Origin: Bacteroidales bacterium UBA4331
Lineage (GTDB): Bacteria; Bacteroidota; Bacteroidia; Bacteroidales; Paludibacteraceae
Length of the DNA: 64,000 nucleotides
Assembly: GCA_002394395.1 (NCBI GenBank)
Contig: DGTR01000015.1
Coordinates: 53,044 to 117,043, forward strand
Direction of reading: 5' to 3'
A model generated the notes under the pieces. It searched no databases. It saw nothing but the letters and a program-made list of their open reading frames with translations, and was not told where the DNA came from. Shown piece after piece: positions 40,911 to 48,959 of this stretch (within the stretch, counting starts at the first letter, position 1; each line of letters starts with the position of its first letter). Made by a program: the position numbers and the translations under genes.

Positions 40911-41862
40911 TGCCTATCTCGCGGAGTTTCTGGAACCAGATGGCGAGACGGAAGAGGGGTTTGTAGTATTTCTCGACGGAGAAATAGGTATAGGGCGTAG
41001 AGCCGAACTGCTTGTAGTGTTTCGCCGTGCCGCGTTCCATCGAGCCTTCGAAATCAAAACGTACCTGTTTCTCGCGGGCTAACTTCATCGCTTCGAGGAC
41101 TAACAGAGCTCCTGCGCCCGAGTCGCCGAAAGCGGGGTCATAGACCGGGATGAGGTAGTACATCAGGCTCTTGTCCCAGACGAGGAAGGCTGCCGCATAG
41201 ACCTGTCCGTCGGCGTTGCAGACCTTCAGGATCTCGCATTGTTGCTTGCGTCTCGCCTTGCGCTCCAGAACCAAGAGGAACTCCCGGCTGTAGCGCAGCT
41301 TACGCTTGCGTGCCGCCATGCAATGGACGTGGAACCGGTAGAAGTCCTCGACCTCCATCCCGCGTTCGGCATGCAGGCTGAGGGCTTTTTGCAGCTGACG
41401 ACGTTTGTTCTTGCTGAACGAAGCGATGAGGGCATCTAAGTCGCTGAGGTCATCCACGCGGTACGTCACACGCTCTTTGGTCTTGAAGCCCAGACCCCGC
41501 ATGGCATCGACGCAGAGGCTGCCGGGCATGTATTGCTGGTAGTAGTAGGCGAGGCCGAGACCGTCCAGCTGCTCCTTGAGCGCGCGGCATACTTCCGCCG
41601 TCTTCCATTTATCGGCGGTGATCTCTTCCGTCACCCATATACCGCCTATCTGCGTCTGCTGAGGCATGATAATATATTTGAGCCACGCGCGCTTACGCAA
41701 GAGGTAGGGCATGGCGCCGATGATCTCGCCATGCTCGTTCTCTGCGATCAGCACATCCCACTCCTTGCCCGCGCAGACGGCATCCATCCACCACGGTTGC
41801 ATGAAGACAGGCATGTACTCCTGCGCTGCGCACCATTCTATGTATCGCTCTTTATTCGTCAT
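40903..41862 (-). CDS. FemAB/GNAT-like acyl- or aminoacyltransferase
   Basis: 319 residues. Two GNAT-like halves: WDVLIAENEHGEIIGAMPYLLRKR near the start, and a C-terminal domain with LEVCNADGQVYAAAFLVWDKSLMYYLIPVYDPAFGDSGAGALLVLEAMKLA-type strands (QVYAAAFLVWDKSLMYYLI; SGAGALLVLEA), ending KHYKQFGSTPYTYF. This matches the FemAB-like Acetyltransf_6 group found in exopolysaccharide loci, which acylate sugars or add amino acids. The acceptor is unknown. It lies between ssb and the GT4 gene on one strand. Confidence 0.8.
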   Translation of the reverse strand: MTNKERYIEWCAAQEYMPVFMQPWWMDAVCAGKEWDVLIAENEHGEIIGAMPYLLRKRAWLKYIIMPQQTQIGGIWVTEEITADKWKTAEVCRALKEQLDGLGLAYYYQQYMPGSLCVDAMRGLGFKTKERVTYRVDDLSDLDALIASFSKNKRRQLQKALSLHAERGMEVEDFYRFHVHCMAARKRKLRYSREFLLVLERKARRKQQCEILKVCNADGQVYAAAFLVWDKSLMYYLIPVYDPAFGDSGAGALLVLEAMKLAREKQVRFDFEGSMERGTAKHYKQFGSTPYTYFSVEKYYKPLFRLAIWFQKLREIGMH

Positions 41863-41867
41863 CCCTA

Positions 41868-41903
41868 ATCGTTCACTCGTTCACTCGTTCATTCGTTAAT
41901 TCT
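41868..41903. repeat. 8-bp tandem repeat between FemAB-like gene and ssb
   Basis: TCGTTCAC / TCGTTCAC / TCGTTCAT / TCGTTAAT; covers the ssb stop. Confidence 0.9.
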
Positions 41904-42369
41904 TGAATAATCCATTGAAGAATCCGCCTTGCTCTTGGGCTTCAGGAGCGGCTTGAGCCTCGTCGTTGAAACTCTCCTGCGCTTCATCGCTTTCGACTTT
42001 CGACTTTTGACTTTCTACTCCATTTCTATAGATCTCCGGGCGGTACAGAATCTGGATATTCTCCGCAATGACCTCGGTCTTGCGGCGGATCTGGCCGTCT
42101 TTCTCCCACGAACGCGTTTTGAGTTTGCCCTCCACATAGACCTTCATGCTCTTCTTGAGGTTCTGTTGTGCCCACTCGGCGAGGTTGCGCCAGAGCACAA
42201 TCGAGTGCCATTCGGTGACGTCGGGAACCTGGGTGCCGTTCTGCATGACATAACCGCGCTCGGTCGTTGCTAAATTAAAGGTTGCGATTGCTACGCCTCT
42301 GTCCAAGTAACGTACTTCCGGATCTGCGCCTACGTTACCAATAAGAATTACTTTGTTTACGCTTGACAT
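41896..42369 (-). CDS. ssb: Single-stranded DNA-binding protein
   Basis: 157 residues from the ATG at 42369. OB-fold start SSVNKVILIGNVGADPEVRYL, core TEWHSIVLWRNLAEWAQQNLKKSMKVYVEGKL-type strands, and the acidic/Gly C-terminal tip QGGFFNGLFKN in place of the usual DDDIPF-like end. The linker VESQKSKVESDEAQ is encoded by TCGACTT heptads (41991-42020). It coats ssDNA in replication and repair. It is the first gene of a transcript that continues into the glycan genes. Confidence 0.94.
   Translation of the reverse strand: MSSVNKVILIGNVGADPEVRYLDRGVAIATFNLATTERGYVMQNGTQVPDVTEWHSIVLWRNLAEWAQQNLKKSMKVYVEGKLKTRSWEKDGQIRRKTEVIAENIQILYRPEIYRNGVESQKSKVESDEAQESFNDEAQAAPEAQEQGGFFNGLFKN
41991..42020. repeat. 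7-bp tandem repeat inside ssb
   Basis: TTTCGAC / TTTCGAC / TTTTGAC / TTTCTAC, encoding VESQKSKVES in the flexible linker. Same unit as 59497-59527. Confidence 0.85.
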
Positions 42370-42439
42370 AAAAAATTTTGTTTGAAATAGTTTATTTGTT
42401 TTGTGTTGTTTGGTTGTGTGTCTTAAACCTTTGCGGCTG

Positions 42440-42471
42440 CAAAGGTACAACTTTTTTTTGATATATGCAAA
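42440..42471 (-). promoter_or_regulatory. Promoter of ssb and the glycan genes
   Basis: Minus strand -33 TTTG (42468-42471), 20-bp spacer with ATATCA then A-tract, -7 TACCTTTG (42440-42447). Confidence 0.85.
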
Positions 42472-42498
42472 TTTTGTGTCGTAATTTCGTAAAAAACT

Positions 42499-42515
42499 TT
42501 GGCACGATGTTTGTA
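42499..42515 (+). promoter_or_regulatory. Candidate sigma-54 promoter (-24/-12)
   Basis: TTGGCACGATGTTTGTA matches the consensus YTGGCACG-N4-TTGCW at all but one position, 62 bp before the 42577 start. No primary-type -33/-7 pair is seen before this gene. Confidence 0.55.
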
Positions 42516-42576
42516 AATATATGGGTGTATCGTTCTTAAAAATATTGTTAAACCCTTTATTTACAGGAGAAAAGGT

Positions 42577-42963
42577 ATGAAAAAGTTTTTTGTTATGGCA
42601 TTGGTTGCCATCTTTGCGGCAAACATCAGCGCGCAAGAAATTAAGGCTGAAAAGGCCGAGTGCAAAAAAGAGAACAAAGAGTGCAAGAAGTCCTTCGAAG
42701 AGCGCACGGAAATGGAAATCAAGATCCTATCGGATGAGCTCTATCTCGACAGTCTGCAGGCGGAGAAATTCGCTAAGACCTACCGCGAGTTCAAAAAAGC
42801 ACAATTCGAGTTGAGGAAAGATTTCAAGAAGAAGTTCGCGAAGGACCTCAACGACCGCCAGGTAGAGAAAGTGCTTCGTTTCCACGGCGGACATCCGTGC
42901 AAAGGCGATTGCCAGCACAAAGGTGCTCCCCAACGCAAGCACGTAGAAAAGGACAAGAAGTAA
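42577..42963 (+). CDS. Small secreted helical protein, DUF4890/Spy-like
   Basis: 128 residues. Signal peptide MKKFFVMALVAIFAANISAQ; charged helical body (MEIKILSDELYLDSLQAEKFAKTYREFKKAQ) of the LTxxQ/Spy-CpxP or DUF4890 kind; and a Cys/His-rich end (FHGGHPCKGDCQHKGAP) that could bind metal. A periplasmic chaperone or metal-stress role is inferred from these traits only. It has a purine-rich ribosome site (CAGGAGAAAAGGT), a sigma-54-like element upstream and its own terminator, so it seems separately controlled. Confidence 0.75.
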   Translation: MKKFFVMALVAIFAANISAQEIKAEKAECKKENKECKKSFEERTEMEIKILSDELYLDSLQAEKFAKTYREFKKAQFELRKDFKKKFAKDLNDRQVEKVLRFHGGHPCKGDCQHKGAPQRKHVEKDKK

Positions 42964-42990
42964 TCTGCTGCTCTAAGGTATTAGTATGGT

Positions 42991-43032
42991 AAAAACAGGA
43001 CGACTCACTCCCGTGAGCCGTTCTTTTTTTTG
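42991..43032 (+). terminator. Terminator of the small secreted protein gene
   Basis: CGACTCAC-TCCC-GTGAGCCG stem followed by TTCTTTTTTTT. Confidence 0.8.
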
Positions 43033-43109
43033 CGCCCTCCTTCTACCGCTATTTCAAGCGCGTTACAGGACTCACAGCGAAAGAATTTAAGCTCAGAGTA
43101 AGACCTAAA

Positions 43110-43152
43110 CCATAGGATCACCATAAGATCACCATAGGATCACCATAGGATG
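43110..43152. repeat. 11-bp tandem repeat
   Basis: CCATAGGATCA / CCATAAGATCA / CCATAGGATCA / CCATAGGATGG: four units. Confidence 0.9.
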
Positions 43153-43365
43153 GAACCCTGAAAATGGTAAAATCATGCAATGTACTATATAATACATAGT
43201 ATTATATACTTTTCGTGCCCTTTTCTCCGAAAATAAGAGCCTGCAATCCGTCCTATAATTCCTGTTCTTGAACCTTCTTTCGGGCATTCTTTCTCTCCTT
43301 ATTTGCTACCTAAACTTGCTAATTCGAAGAAAAAACAACTTTTTTTGCATTTTTTCACAAAAAAA

Positions 43366-43397
43366 TTTGGCTATATCAAAAAAAAGTAGTACTTTTG
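43366..43397 (+). promoter_or_regulatory. Promoter of the str-S10-spc-alpha cluster
   Basis: -33 TTTG (43366-43369), 20-bp spacer with ATATCA, eight A and GTAG, -7 TACTTTTG (43390-43397). Almost the same as the rpsU promoter. Confidence 0.87.
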
Positions 43398-43515
43398 CAA
43401 GCTTTTTCGCGTGAACGGAGTCTCGTACGTACGTGTATAGAGAAATTACATGATAAGAGAACGCACGTGAGAGCACATGGAATATTAAGTTAAACAACAA
43501 ATTAAAAACAACAAA

Positions 43516-43896
43516 ATGCCTACAATTCAACAATTAGTTAGAAAAGGAAGAGCAGAACTGCTGGACAAGAGTAAGAGCCCTGCGCTCGACAGCTGTCCGC
43601 AACGTCGTGGCGTTTGTGTACGTGTGTACACCACGACCCCGAAGAAACCTAACTCCGCAATGCGTAAGGTTGCACGTGTACGTCTGACCAACGCCAAGGA
43701 GGTGAATGCTTACATCCCGGGAGAGGGACACAACTTGCAAGAGCACAGCATCGTAATGGTGCGTGGCGGCCGTGTAAAAGACCTGCCGGGTGTTCGTTAT
43801 CACATCGTTCGTGGTACATTGGATACCGCCGGTGTAGCAAACCGTTTGCAACGCCGCTCCAAATACGGAGCTAAGCGTCCGAAAGCAAAGAAGTAA
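43516..43896 (+). CDS. rpsL: 30S ribosomal protein uS12
   Basis: 126 residues. The decoding-centre motifs TTTPKKPNSAMRKVARV and GGRVKDLPGVRYH keep the two lysines whose change gives streptomycin resistance, so the protein is of sensitive type. First gene of the cluster, about 110 nt after the promoter start site. Confidence 0.98.
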   Translation: MPTIQQLVRKGRAELLDKSKSPALDSCPQRRGVCVRVYTTTPKKPNSAMRKVARVRLTNAKEVNAYIPGEGHNLQEHSIVMVRGGRVKDLPGVRYHIVRGTLDTAGVANRLQRRSKYGAKRPKAKK

Positions 43897-43947
43897 TAAG
43901 CTCTTTTAATTAACTAACTAAATGTTCCATATTTGGGACGAAACAAT

Positions 43948-43969
43948 GGGTTGAGGGTTGAGTAAGGGG
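43948..43969. repeat. 7-bp repeat before rpsG
   Basis: GGGTTGA / GGGTTGA / GTAAGGG in the 124-bp spacer between rpsL and rpsG. Confidence 0.55.
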
Positions 43970-44020
43970 CTCGGGTAGCCGCTGAAGAGATCGACAACCA
44001 AAATTAAATCAATTGAAACA

Positions 44021-44497
44021 ATGAGAAAAGCAAAACCAACAAAACGTGTGATCCTGCCGGATCCGGTTTATGGCGAAGTGATGGTGGCAAAATTCGTTAA
44101 CCACCTGATGCTTGACGGTAAGAAGAATACCGCGTATGGTGTGTTCTACAGCGCACTTGGCTTAGTAGAGCAGAAAGCAAAGAGCGAGGAGAAGAGTGCT
44201 CTGGATATCTGGAAACAGGCTCTGGACAACATCACTCCGCTCGTAGAGGTTAAGTCCAAACGTATCGGTGGTGCGACCTTCCAGGTGCCGACGGAGATCC
44301 GTGCAGACCGTAAGGAGAGTATCGCGATGAAGAACATGATCAATTTCGCACGCAAGCGTGGCGGTCACTCGATGGCTGAGAAGCTCGCAGCAGAGATCAT
44401 GGATGCATTCAACAACCAGGGTGGTGCGTTCAAGCGTAAAGAGGATATGCACCGCATGGCAGAGGCTAACCGCGCATTCGCACACTTTAGATTCTAA
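44021..44497 (+). CDS. rpsG: 30S ribosomal protein uS7
   Basis: 158 residues. Begins MRKAKPTKRVILPDPVYG; contains ALDIWKQALDNITPLVEVKSKRIGGATFQVP-type core and ARKRGGHSMAEKLAAEIMDA. It initiates assembly of the 30S head and lines the E site. In E. coli it represses the str operon; the 124-bp rpsL-rpsG spacer could hold such a site, but I cannot identify it. Confidence 0.98.
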   Translation: MRKAKPTKRVILPDPVYGEVMVAKFVNHLMLDGKKNTAYGVFYSALGLVEQKAKSEEKSALDIWKQALDNITPLVEVKSKRIGGATFQVPTEIRADRKESIAMKNMINFARKRGGHSMAEKLAAEIMDAFNNQGGAFKRKEDMHRMAEANRAFAHFRF

Positions 44498-44498
44498 A

Positions 44499-44545
44499 CT
44501 AGGAAGTCCTAGGAAGACCTAGGTTGACCTAGGAAAACCTAGAAA
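44499..44545. repeat. 10-bp tandem repeat before fusA
   Basis: CTAGGAAGTC / CTAGGAAGAC / CTAGGTTGAC / CTAGGAAAAC / CTAG, exact period 10. Same unit as 47294-47338. Confidence 0.93.
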
Positions 44546-44573
44546 AGAAATTACAAAAAAGATTGATAAGAAA

Positions 44574-46688
44574 ATGGCAAAACATGATTTAAAATTAAAC
44601 CGTAACATTGGTATTATGGCCCACATCGATGCGGGTAAGACGACTACGTCTGAGCGTATCCTGTTCTACACGGGTCTGACCCACAAGATCGGCGAGGTAC
44701 ACGATGGTGCGGCAACCATGGACTGGATGGTACAGGAGCAGGAGCGTGGTATCACCATCACTTCTGCAGCTACTACTACCTACTGGAACTATGCGGGTAA
44801 CAAGTACAAGATCAACCTGATTGACACTCCGGGGCACGTGGATTTCACGGTAGAGGTAGAGCGTTCGCTCCGTATCCTCGACGGTGCAGTAATGGCACTG
44901 TGCTCGGTAGGTGGTGTACAGCCGCAGTCTGAGACTGTATGGCGTCAGGCGGATAAATATAATGTACCGCGCTTGTGCTACGTGAACAAGATGGACCGTT
45001 CGGGTGCAAACTTCTTCGACGTAGTTCGCCAGATCAAAGAGGTACTCGGTGCAACTCCGTGTCCTATCCAGATCCCTATCGGCGCTGAGGAGACCTTCAA
45101 GGGTGTCGTTGACCTCGTGAAGATGAAAGCTATCCTCTGGCACGATGAGACCATGGGTGCAGAATACGTTGAGGAGGAGATCCCGGCTAACCTCCAGGCT
45201 GAGGCTGAGGAGTGGCGCGACAAGATGCTGGAGACGGTATCTGAGTTCGATGACACCCTCATGGAGAAATACTTCGATGATCCTTCTACTATCACTGAGG
45301 ACGAGATCCGCGTAGCTATCCGCAAGGGTACTCTCGCTATGAAGATCTTCCCGGTTATCTGCGGTTCGTCGTTCAAGAACAAAGGTGTACAGACCATGCT
45401 GGACGCTGTCTGCGCATACCTGCCGAGCCCGCTGGATACTCCGGTGATCAACGGTACCAACCCGAATACCGATGCAGAAGAGGTTCGTCATCCGGATGAT
45501 CAAGATCCGTTGTGCGCACTCGCCTTCAAGATCGCTACCGATCCGTATGTAGGCCGTCTCTGCTACTTCCGTGTTTACTCGGGTCACCTGGATGCAGGTT
45601 CATACGTTTACAACCCGCGTTCGGGTAAGAAAGAGCGTATCTCCCGTATCTTCCAGATGCACTCCAACCACCAGAATCCGGTTGAGACCATTCTCGCGGG
45701 TGATATAGGCGCGGGCGTAGGATTTAAGGATATACGCACGGGCGATACACTCTGCGACGAGAACAAACCTATCGTACTCGAGTCGATCGAGTTCCCGGCA
45801 CCGGTTATCGGTATCTCCGTAGAGCCGAAGAGCCAGGCTGACCTTGACAAACTGGGTGTAGGTCTTGCTAAACTCGCAGAGGAGGATCCTACCTTCACCG
45901 TTAAGACTGACGAGCAGACCGGTCAGACCGTTATCTCTGGTATGGGTGAGCTTCACCTGGAGATCATCATCGACCGTCTGAAACGTGAGTTCAAGGTAGA
46001 GTGTAACCAAGGTCGTCCGCAGGTTGCTTACCGCGAGGCTATCTCTGCTCCGGTAGAGTTGCGCGAGGTGTACAAGAAGCAGTCCGGTGGTCGTGGTAAG
46101 TTCGCAGATATCATCGTTCGCGTAGAGCCGGCTGACGCTGACTTCCCAGGCGGTCTTCAGTTCGAGGATATTGTCAAGGGTGGTAACGTGCCTAAGGAGT
46201 ACATCCCGTCCGTTCAGAAAGGTTTCGAGACCGCAATGAAGAACGGTGTACTCGCAGGTTATCCGCTTGACAGCCTGAAGGTGACTCTGATAGATGGTAG
46301 CTTCCACCCGGTTGACTCCGACCAGTTGTCCTTCGAGATCGCTGCACAGATGGCATTCAAAGAGGCTTGCGCGAAGGCTAAACCGGTGCTCATGGAGCCG
46401 ATCATGAAGATCGAAGTTGTTACTCCGGAAGAGAGCATGGGTGATGTCATCGGCGACTTGAACAAACGTCGTGGTCAGGTAGAAGGCATGGATACCAGCC
46501 GTACCGGTGCGCGCATCGTGAAGGCTAAGGTGCCTCTGGCAGAGATGTTCGGTTATGTAACCGCTCTGCGTACCATCACCTCCGGTCGTGCTACGAGCTC
46601 TATGGAATTTAGTCATTACGAGGCAGTATCCAGCTCGATTGCAAAGGCTGTACTGACCGAAGTAGGCGGTAGAGTGGACTTAGTCTAA
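44574..46688 (+). CDS. fusA: Elongation factor G
   Basis: 704 residues. G1 AHIDAGKTT, switch region ERGITITSAATTTYW, G3 DTPGHVDFTVEVERSL, G4 NKMDRSG, domain IV DVIGDLNKRRGQVEGMDT. It drives translocation and, with RRF, recycling. The position after rpsG is the standard str order; tuf does not follow directly (rpsJ comes next), so EF-Tu is encoded elsewhere. Confidence 0.98.
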   Translation: MAKHDLKLNRNIGIMAHIDAGKTTTSERILFYTGLTHKIGEVHDGAATMDWMVQEQERGITITSAATTTYWNYAGNKYKINLIDTPGHVDFTVEVERSLRILDGAVMALCSVGGVQPQSETVWRQADKYNVPRLCYVNKMDRSGANFFDVVRQIKEVLGATPCPIQIPIGAEETFKGVVDLVKMKAILWHDETMGAEYVEEEIPANLQAEAEEWRDKMLETVSEFDDTLMEKYFDDPSTITEDEIRVAIRKGTLAMKIFPVICGSSFKNKGVQTMLDAVCAYLPSPLDTPVINGTNPNTDAEEVRHPDDQDPLCALAFKIATDPYVGRLCYFRVYSGHLDAGSYVYNPRSGKKERISRIFQMHSNHQNPVETILAGDIGAGVGFKDIRTGDTLCDENKPIVLESIEFPAPVIGISVEPKSQADLDKLGVGLAKLAEEDPTFTVKTDEQTGQTVISGMGELHLEIIIDRLKREFKVECNQGRPQVAYREAISAPVELREVYKKQSGGRGKFADIIVRVEPADADFPGGLQFEDIVKGGNVPKEYIPSVQKGFETAMKNGVLAGYPLDSLKVTLIDGSFHPVDSDQLSFEIAAQMAFKEACAKAKPVLMEPIMKIEVVTPEESMGDVIGDLNKRRGQVEGMDTSRTGARIVKAKVPLAEMFGYVTALRTITSGRATSSMEFSHYEAVSSSIAKAVLTEVGGRVDLV

Positions 46689-46699
46689 GAAACGGAATT

Positions 46700-46761
46700 C
46701 CGATATCTCGGTATATCGAAACCTCGAAATATCGATAACCCGATATATCGAGAAATCGGGA
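46700..46761. repeat. TATCGA-type repeat between fusA and rpsJ
   Basis: Nine ATCG/CTCG-centred units (ATATCTCG, TATATCGA, CCTCGAAAT, ATCGATA, CGATATATCG) over 62 bp, able to fold. It lies in a 264-bp spacer whose remainder shows no gene. Confidence 0.7.
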
Positions 46762-46952
46762 AGCCAATTAGGAATATAAAATAATAAGGAACGTACACGT
46801 ACACACATGCGTGTGGTGGGAGGTACGGCCTGAAACATAAGGTTCGCAAGAACAAAATTAACCCTGCGGGGCGTGGGTCATCTTAGCAAATGACTCTTAA
46901 GGTTATCTGCGCTCTGCGAAGTATTAACAAAATAAAAACATTATTAATTATT

Positions 46953-47258
46953 ATGAGTCAAAAAATTCGTATCAAACTGAAGTCTTTCGACCACAACTTG
47001 GTTGACAAGTCTGCAGAGAAGATCGTGAAGACCGTAAAGGCAACGGGTGCCGTAGTAAGTGGTCCTATTCCACTGCCGACCCACAAGCGCATCTTTACCG
47101 TAAACCGCTCGACGTTCGTTAACAAGAAGAGCCGTGAGCAATTCGAGTTGTCAAGCTACAAGCGTCTGATCGACATCTACAACTCTAACAACAAGACCGT
47201 TGAGGCCCTCATGAAATTGGAGCTGGCTTCGGGTGTTGAAGTCGAGATCAAGGTTTGA
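46953..47258 (+). CDS. rpsJ: 30S ribosomal protein uS10
   Basis: 101 residues from the ATG at 46953 (MSQKIRIKLKSFDHNLVDKS); an upstream in-frame ATG at 46890 would add 21 non-conserved residues. Contains VSGPIPLPTHKRIFTVNRSTFVNKKSREQFE-type loop. First gene of the S10 section. Confidence 0.97.
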   Translation: MSQKIRIKLKSFDHNLVDKSAEKIVKTVKATGAVVSGPIPLPTHKRIFTVNRSTFVNKKSREQFELSSYKRLIDIYNSNNKTVEALMKLELASGVEVEIKV

Positions 47259-47293
47259 TGAACAACAAACCTCATCCATCGGATAGTGAGGTA

Positions 47294-47338
47294 ATAGGAA
47301 ATCCTAGGAAGACCTAGGTAGTCCTAGGAAGACCTAAG
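47294..47338. repeat. 10-bp tandem repeat before rplC
   Basis: TAGGAAATCC / TAGGAAGACC / TAGGTAGTCC / TAGGAAGACC / TAAG; same unit as 44499-44545. Confidence 0.92.
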
Positions 47339-47399
47339 AATTAACCCGATGGCGAGTGAGGAGTTAATTAACAATTATTATTTAAAAAACTAAGCAACA

Positions 47400-48017
47400 A
47401 TGCCAGGTTTATTAGGAAAAAAGATCGGAATGACTTCCGTCTTCGGTGCCGACGGCAAAAACATCCCGTGCACCGTCATTGAGGCAGGTCCTTGCGTAGT
47501 GACTCAGCTGAAGACCGTAGAGAAAGACGGTTACAAGGCAGCTCAGGTAGGCTTTATGCACAAGAGCGAGAAGCACACGAACAAGGCCGAAGCAGGCCAC
47601 TTCAAGGCCGCAGGCGTAGAGCCGATGCGCCACTTAGCAGAGTTCGAGTTCGACGGAGAGCTCGCTCTGGGTCAAACAATCACAGCAGCAGACCTCTTCG
47701 AGGAGGGCATGTACGTTGACGTTATCGGAACCAGCAAGGGCCACGGTTTCCAGGGTGTCGTTAAGCGTCATGGCTTCGGCGGTGTAGGTCAGTCCACTCA
47801 CGGTCAGGACGACCGTCTGCGCGCACCGGGTTCTGTAGGTGCATGTGCATACCCGAGCCGTATTTTCCCGGGTACCCGCATGGCCGGACAGATGGGTGGT
47901 GACCGCGTAACGGTTCAGAACCTCGTCGTACTGAAAGTGATCCCTGAGTACAACTTGATCATGGTCAAGGGTAGTGTACCGGGTGCAAAAAATTCAATCG
48001 TCATTATTAACAAGTAA
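47400..48017 (+). CDS. rplC: 50S ribosomal protein uL3
   Basis: 205 residues. Begins MPGLLGKKIGMTSVFGADG; the long loop reaching the peptidyl-transferase centre is seen in GVVKRHGFGGVGQSTHGQ and PGSVGACAYPSRIFPG, MAGQMGGDRVTVQN. The gln of QSTHGQ region corresponds to the loop often methylated by PrmB. Confidence 0.98.
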   Translation: MPGLLGKKIGMTSVFGADGKNIPCTVIEAGPCVVTQLKTVEKDGYKAAQVGFMHKSEKHTNKAEAGHFKAAGVEPMRHLAEFEFDGELALGQTITAADLFEEGMYVDVIGTSKGHGFQGVVKRHGFGGVGQSTHGQDDRLRAPGSVGACAYPSRIFPGTRMAGQMGGDRVTVQNLVVLKVIPEYNLIMVKGSVPGAKNSIVIINK

Positions 48018-48023
48018 TTAGTT

Positions 48024-48653
48024 ATGGAACTTAGTATTTTGAACCAAGCCGGTAAAGAGACCGGCAAGAAGATCGCTCTGAATGACGCTATCTTCGCAAT
48101 CGAGCCTAACGACCATGCTATCTACTTGGACGTTAAGCAGTTCTTGGCAGCACAGCGCCAGGGCACAGCAAAAGCAAAACAGCGTAGTGAGAATGCTCAC
48201 TCGACCCGCAAACTCGGTCGCCAGAAAGGTGGCGGAGGTGCACGTCCGGGTGATCTGAAGTCTCCGGTACGCGTAGGTGGTGGTACGATTTTCGGTCCGG
48301 TACCTCGTGACTACGACTTCAAGCTGAACAAGAAAGTAAAACAGCTGGCTCGCAAGTCCGCTCTTTCGCTTCGTGCTAAACAAAATGAGTTGCTCGTATT
48401 GGACGCTCTGAACTTCGACGCACCGAAGACCAAAGCTATGGTAGAGGTTCTCAACAACCTCAAAGTAGAGGGTAAGAAAGTGCTCTTCGTCGTAGCAGAC
48501 GCTAATCTCAACGCTCGCAAGTCCGCCGCTAACATTCAGCGTGTGAACGTAGTGAACGTCAACGAGCTGAACACCTACACAATCATGAACTCGAATGTTG
48601 TAGTTTTGACCGAAGCATCGGCTGCTGCAATCGAGGCAACTTTAAACGCATAA
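48024..48653 (+). CDS. rplD: 50S ribosomal protein uL4
   Basis: 209 residues. The tunnel-lining loop is visible (STRKLGRQKGGGGARPGDLKSPVRVGGG). In E. coli uL4 also represses the S10 operon. Six bp after rplC. Confidence 0.97.
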   Translation: MELSILNQAGKETGKKIALNDAIFAIEPNDHAIYLDVKQFLAAQRQGTAKAKQRSENAHSTRKLGRQKGGGGARPGDLKSPVRVGGGTIFGPVPRDYDFKLNKKVKQLARKSALSLRAKQNELLVLDALNFDAPKTKAMVEVLNNLKVEGKKVLFVVADANLNARKSAANIQRVNVVNVNELNTYTIMNSNVVVLTEASAAAIEATLNA

Positions 48654-48659
48654 GGAGGT
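48652..48659 (+). promoter_or_regulatory. Shine-Dalgarno of rplW
   Basis: AAGGAGGT overlapping the rplD stop, 7 nt from the ATG; one of few strong sites in the window. Confidence 0.75.
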
Positions 48660-48666
48660 AGAAATT

Positions 48667-48957
48667 ATGGCAATTATTATCAAACCAATCGTCACTGAGA
48701 AGATGACCGCCGCCGGCGAGAAGCTGAACCGTTACGGTTTTGTTGTAGCTCGCAATGCCAACAAAGTTGAGATCAAGAAAGCGGTAGAAGAAATGTACAA
48801 CGTTCAGGTTACGGATGTGAATACGCTCATCCGCGCTCCGAAAGTAAAACAGCGCTGGACCAAGTCCGGTCTGTTGAAGGGTGCTCAGCAGGCGTATAAG
48901 AAAGCCATCGTAACGCTGGCCGAAGGTGAAACAATTGATTTTTATAGCAATATCTAA
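48667..48957 (+). CDS. rplW: 50S ribosomal protein uL23
   Basis: 96 residues. IIKPIVTEKMTAAGEKLNRYGFVV and NVQVTDVNTLIRAPKVKQRW are typical. It lies at the tunnel exit and is the docking site of trigger factor and SRP. Confidence 0.97.
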   Translation: MAIIIKPIVTEKMTAAGEKLNRYGFVVARNANKVEIKKAVEEMYNVQVTDVNTLIRAPKVKQRWTKSGLLKGAQQAYKKAIVTLAEGETIDFYSNI

Positions 48958-48959
48958 AA

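Larger units (their letters stand above)
42964..43515. other. 552-bp intergenic region before the str operon
   Basis: No gene. It contains a terminator (42991-43032), an 11-bp repeat (43110-43152), an AT-rich inverted repeat (43188-43206: TATAATAC-ATA-GTATTATA), the rpsL promoter and a leader of about 110 nt. Confidence 0.75.
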
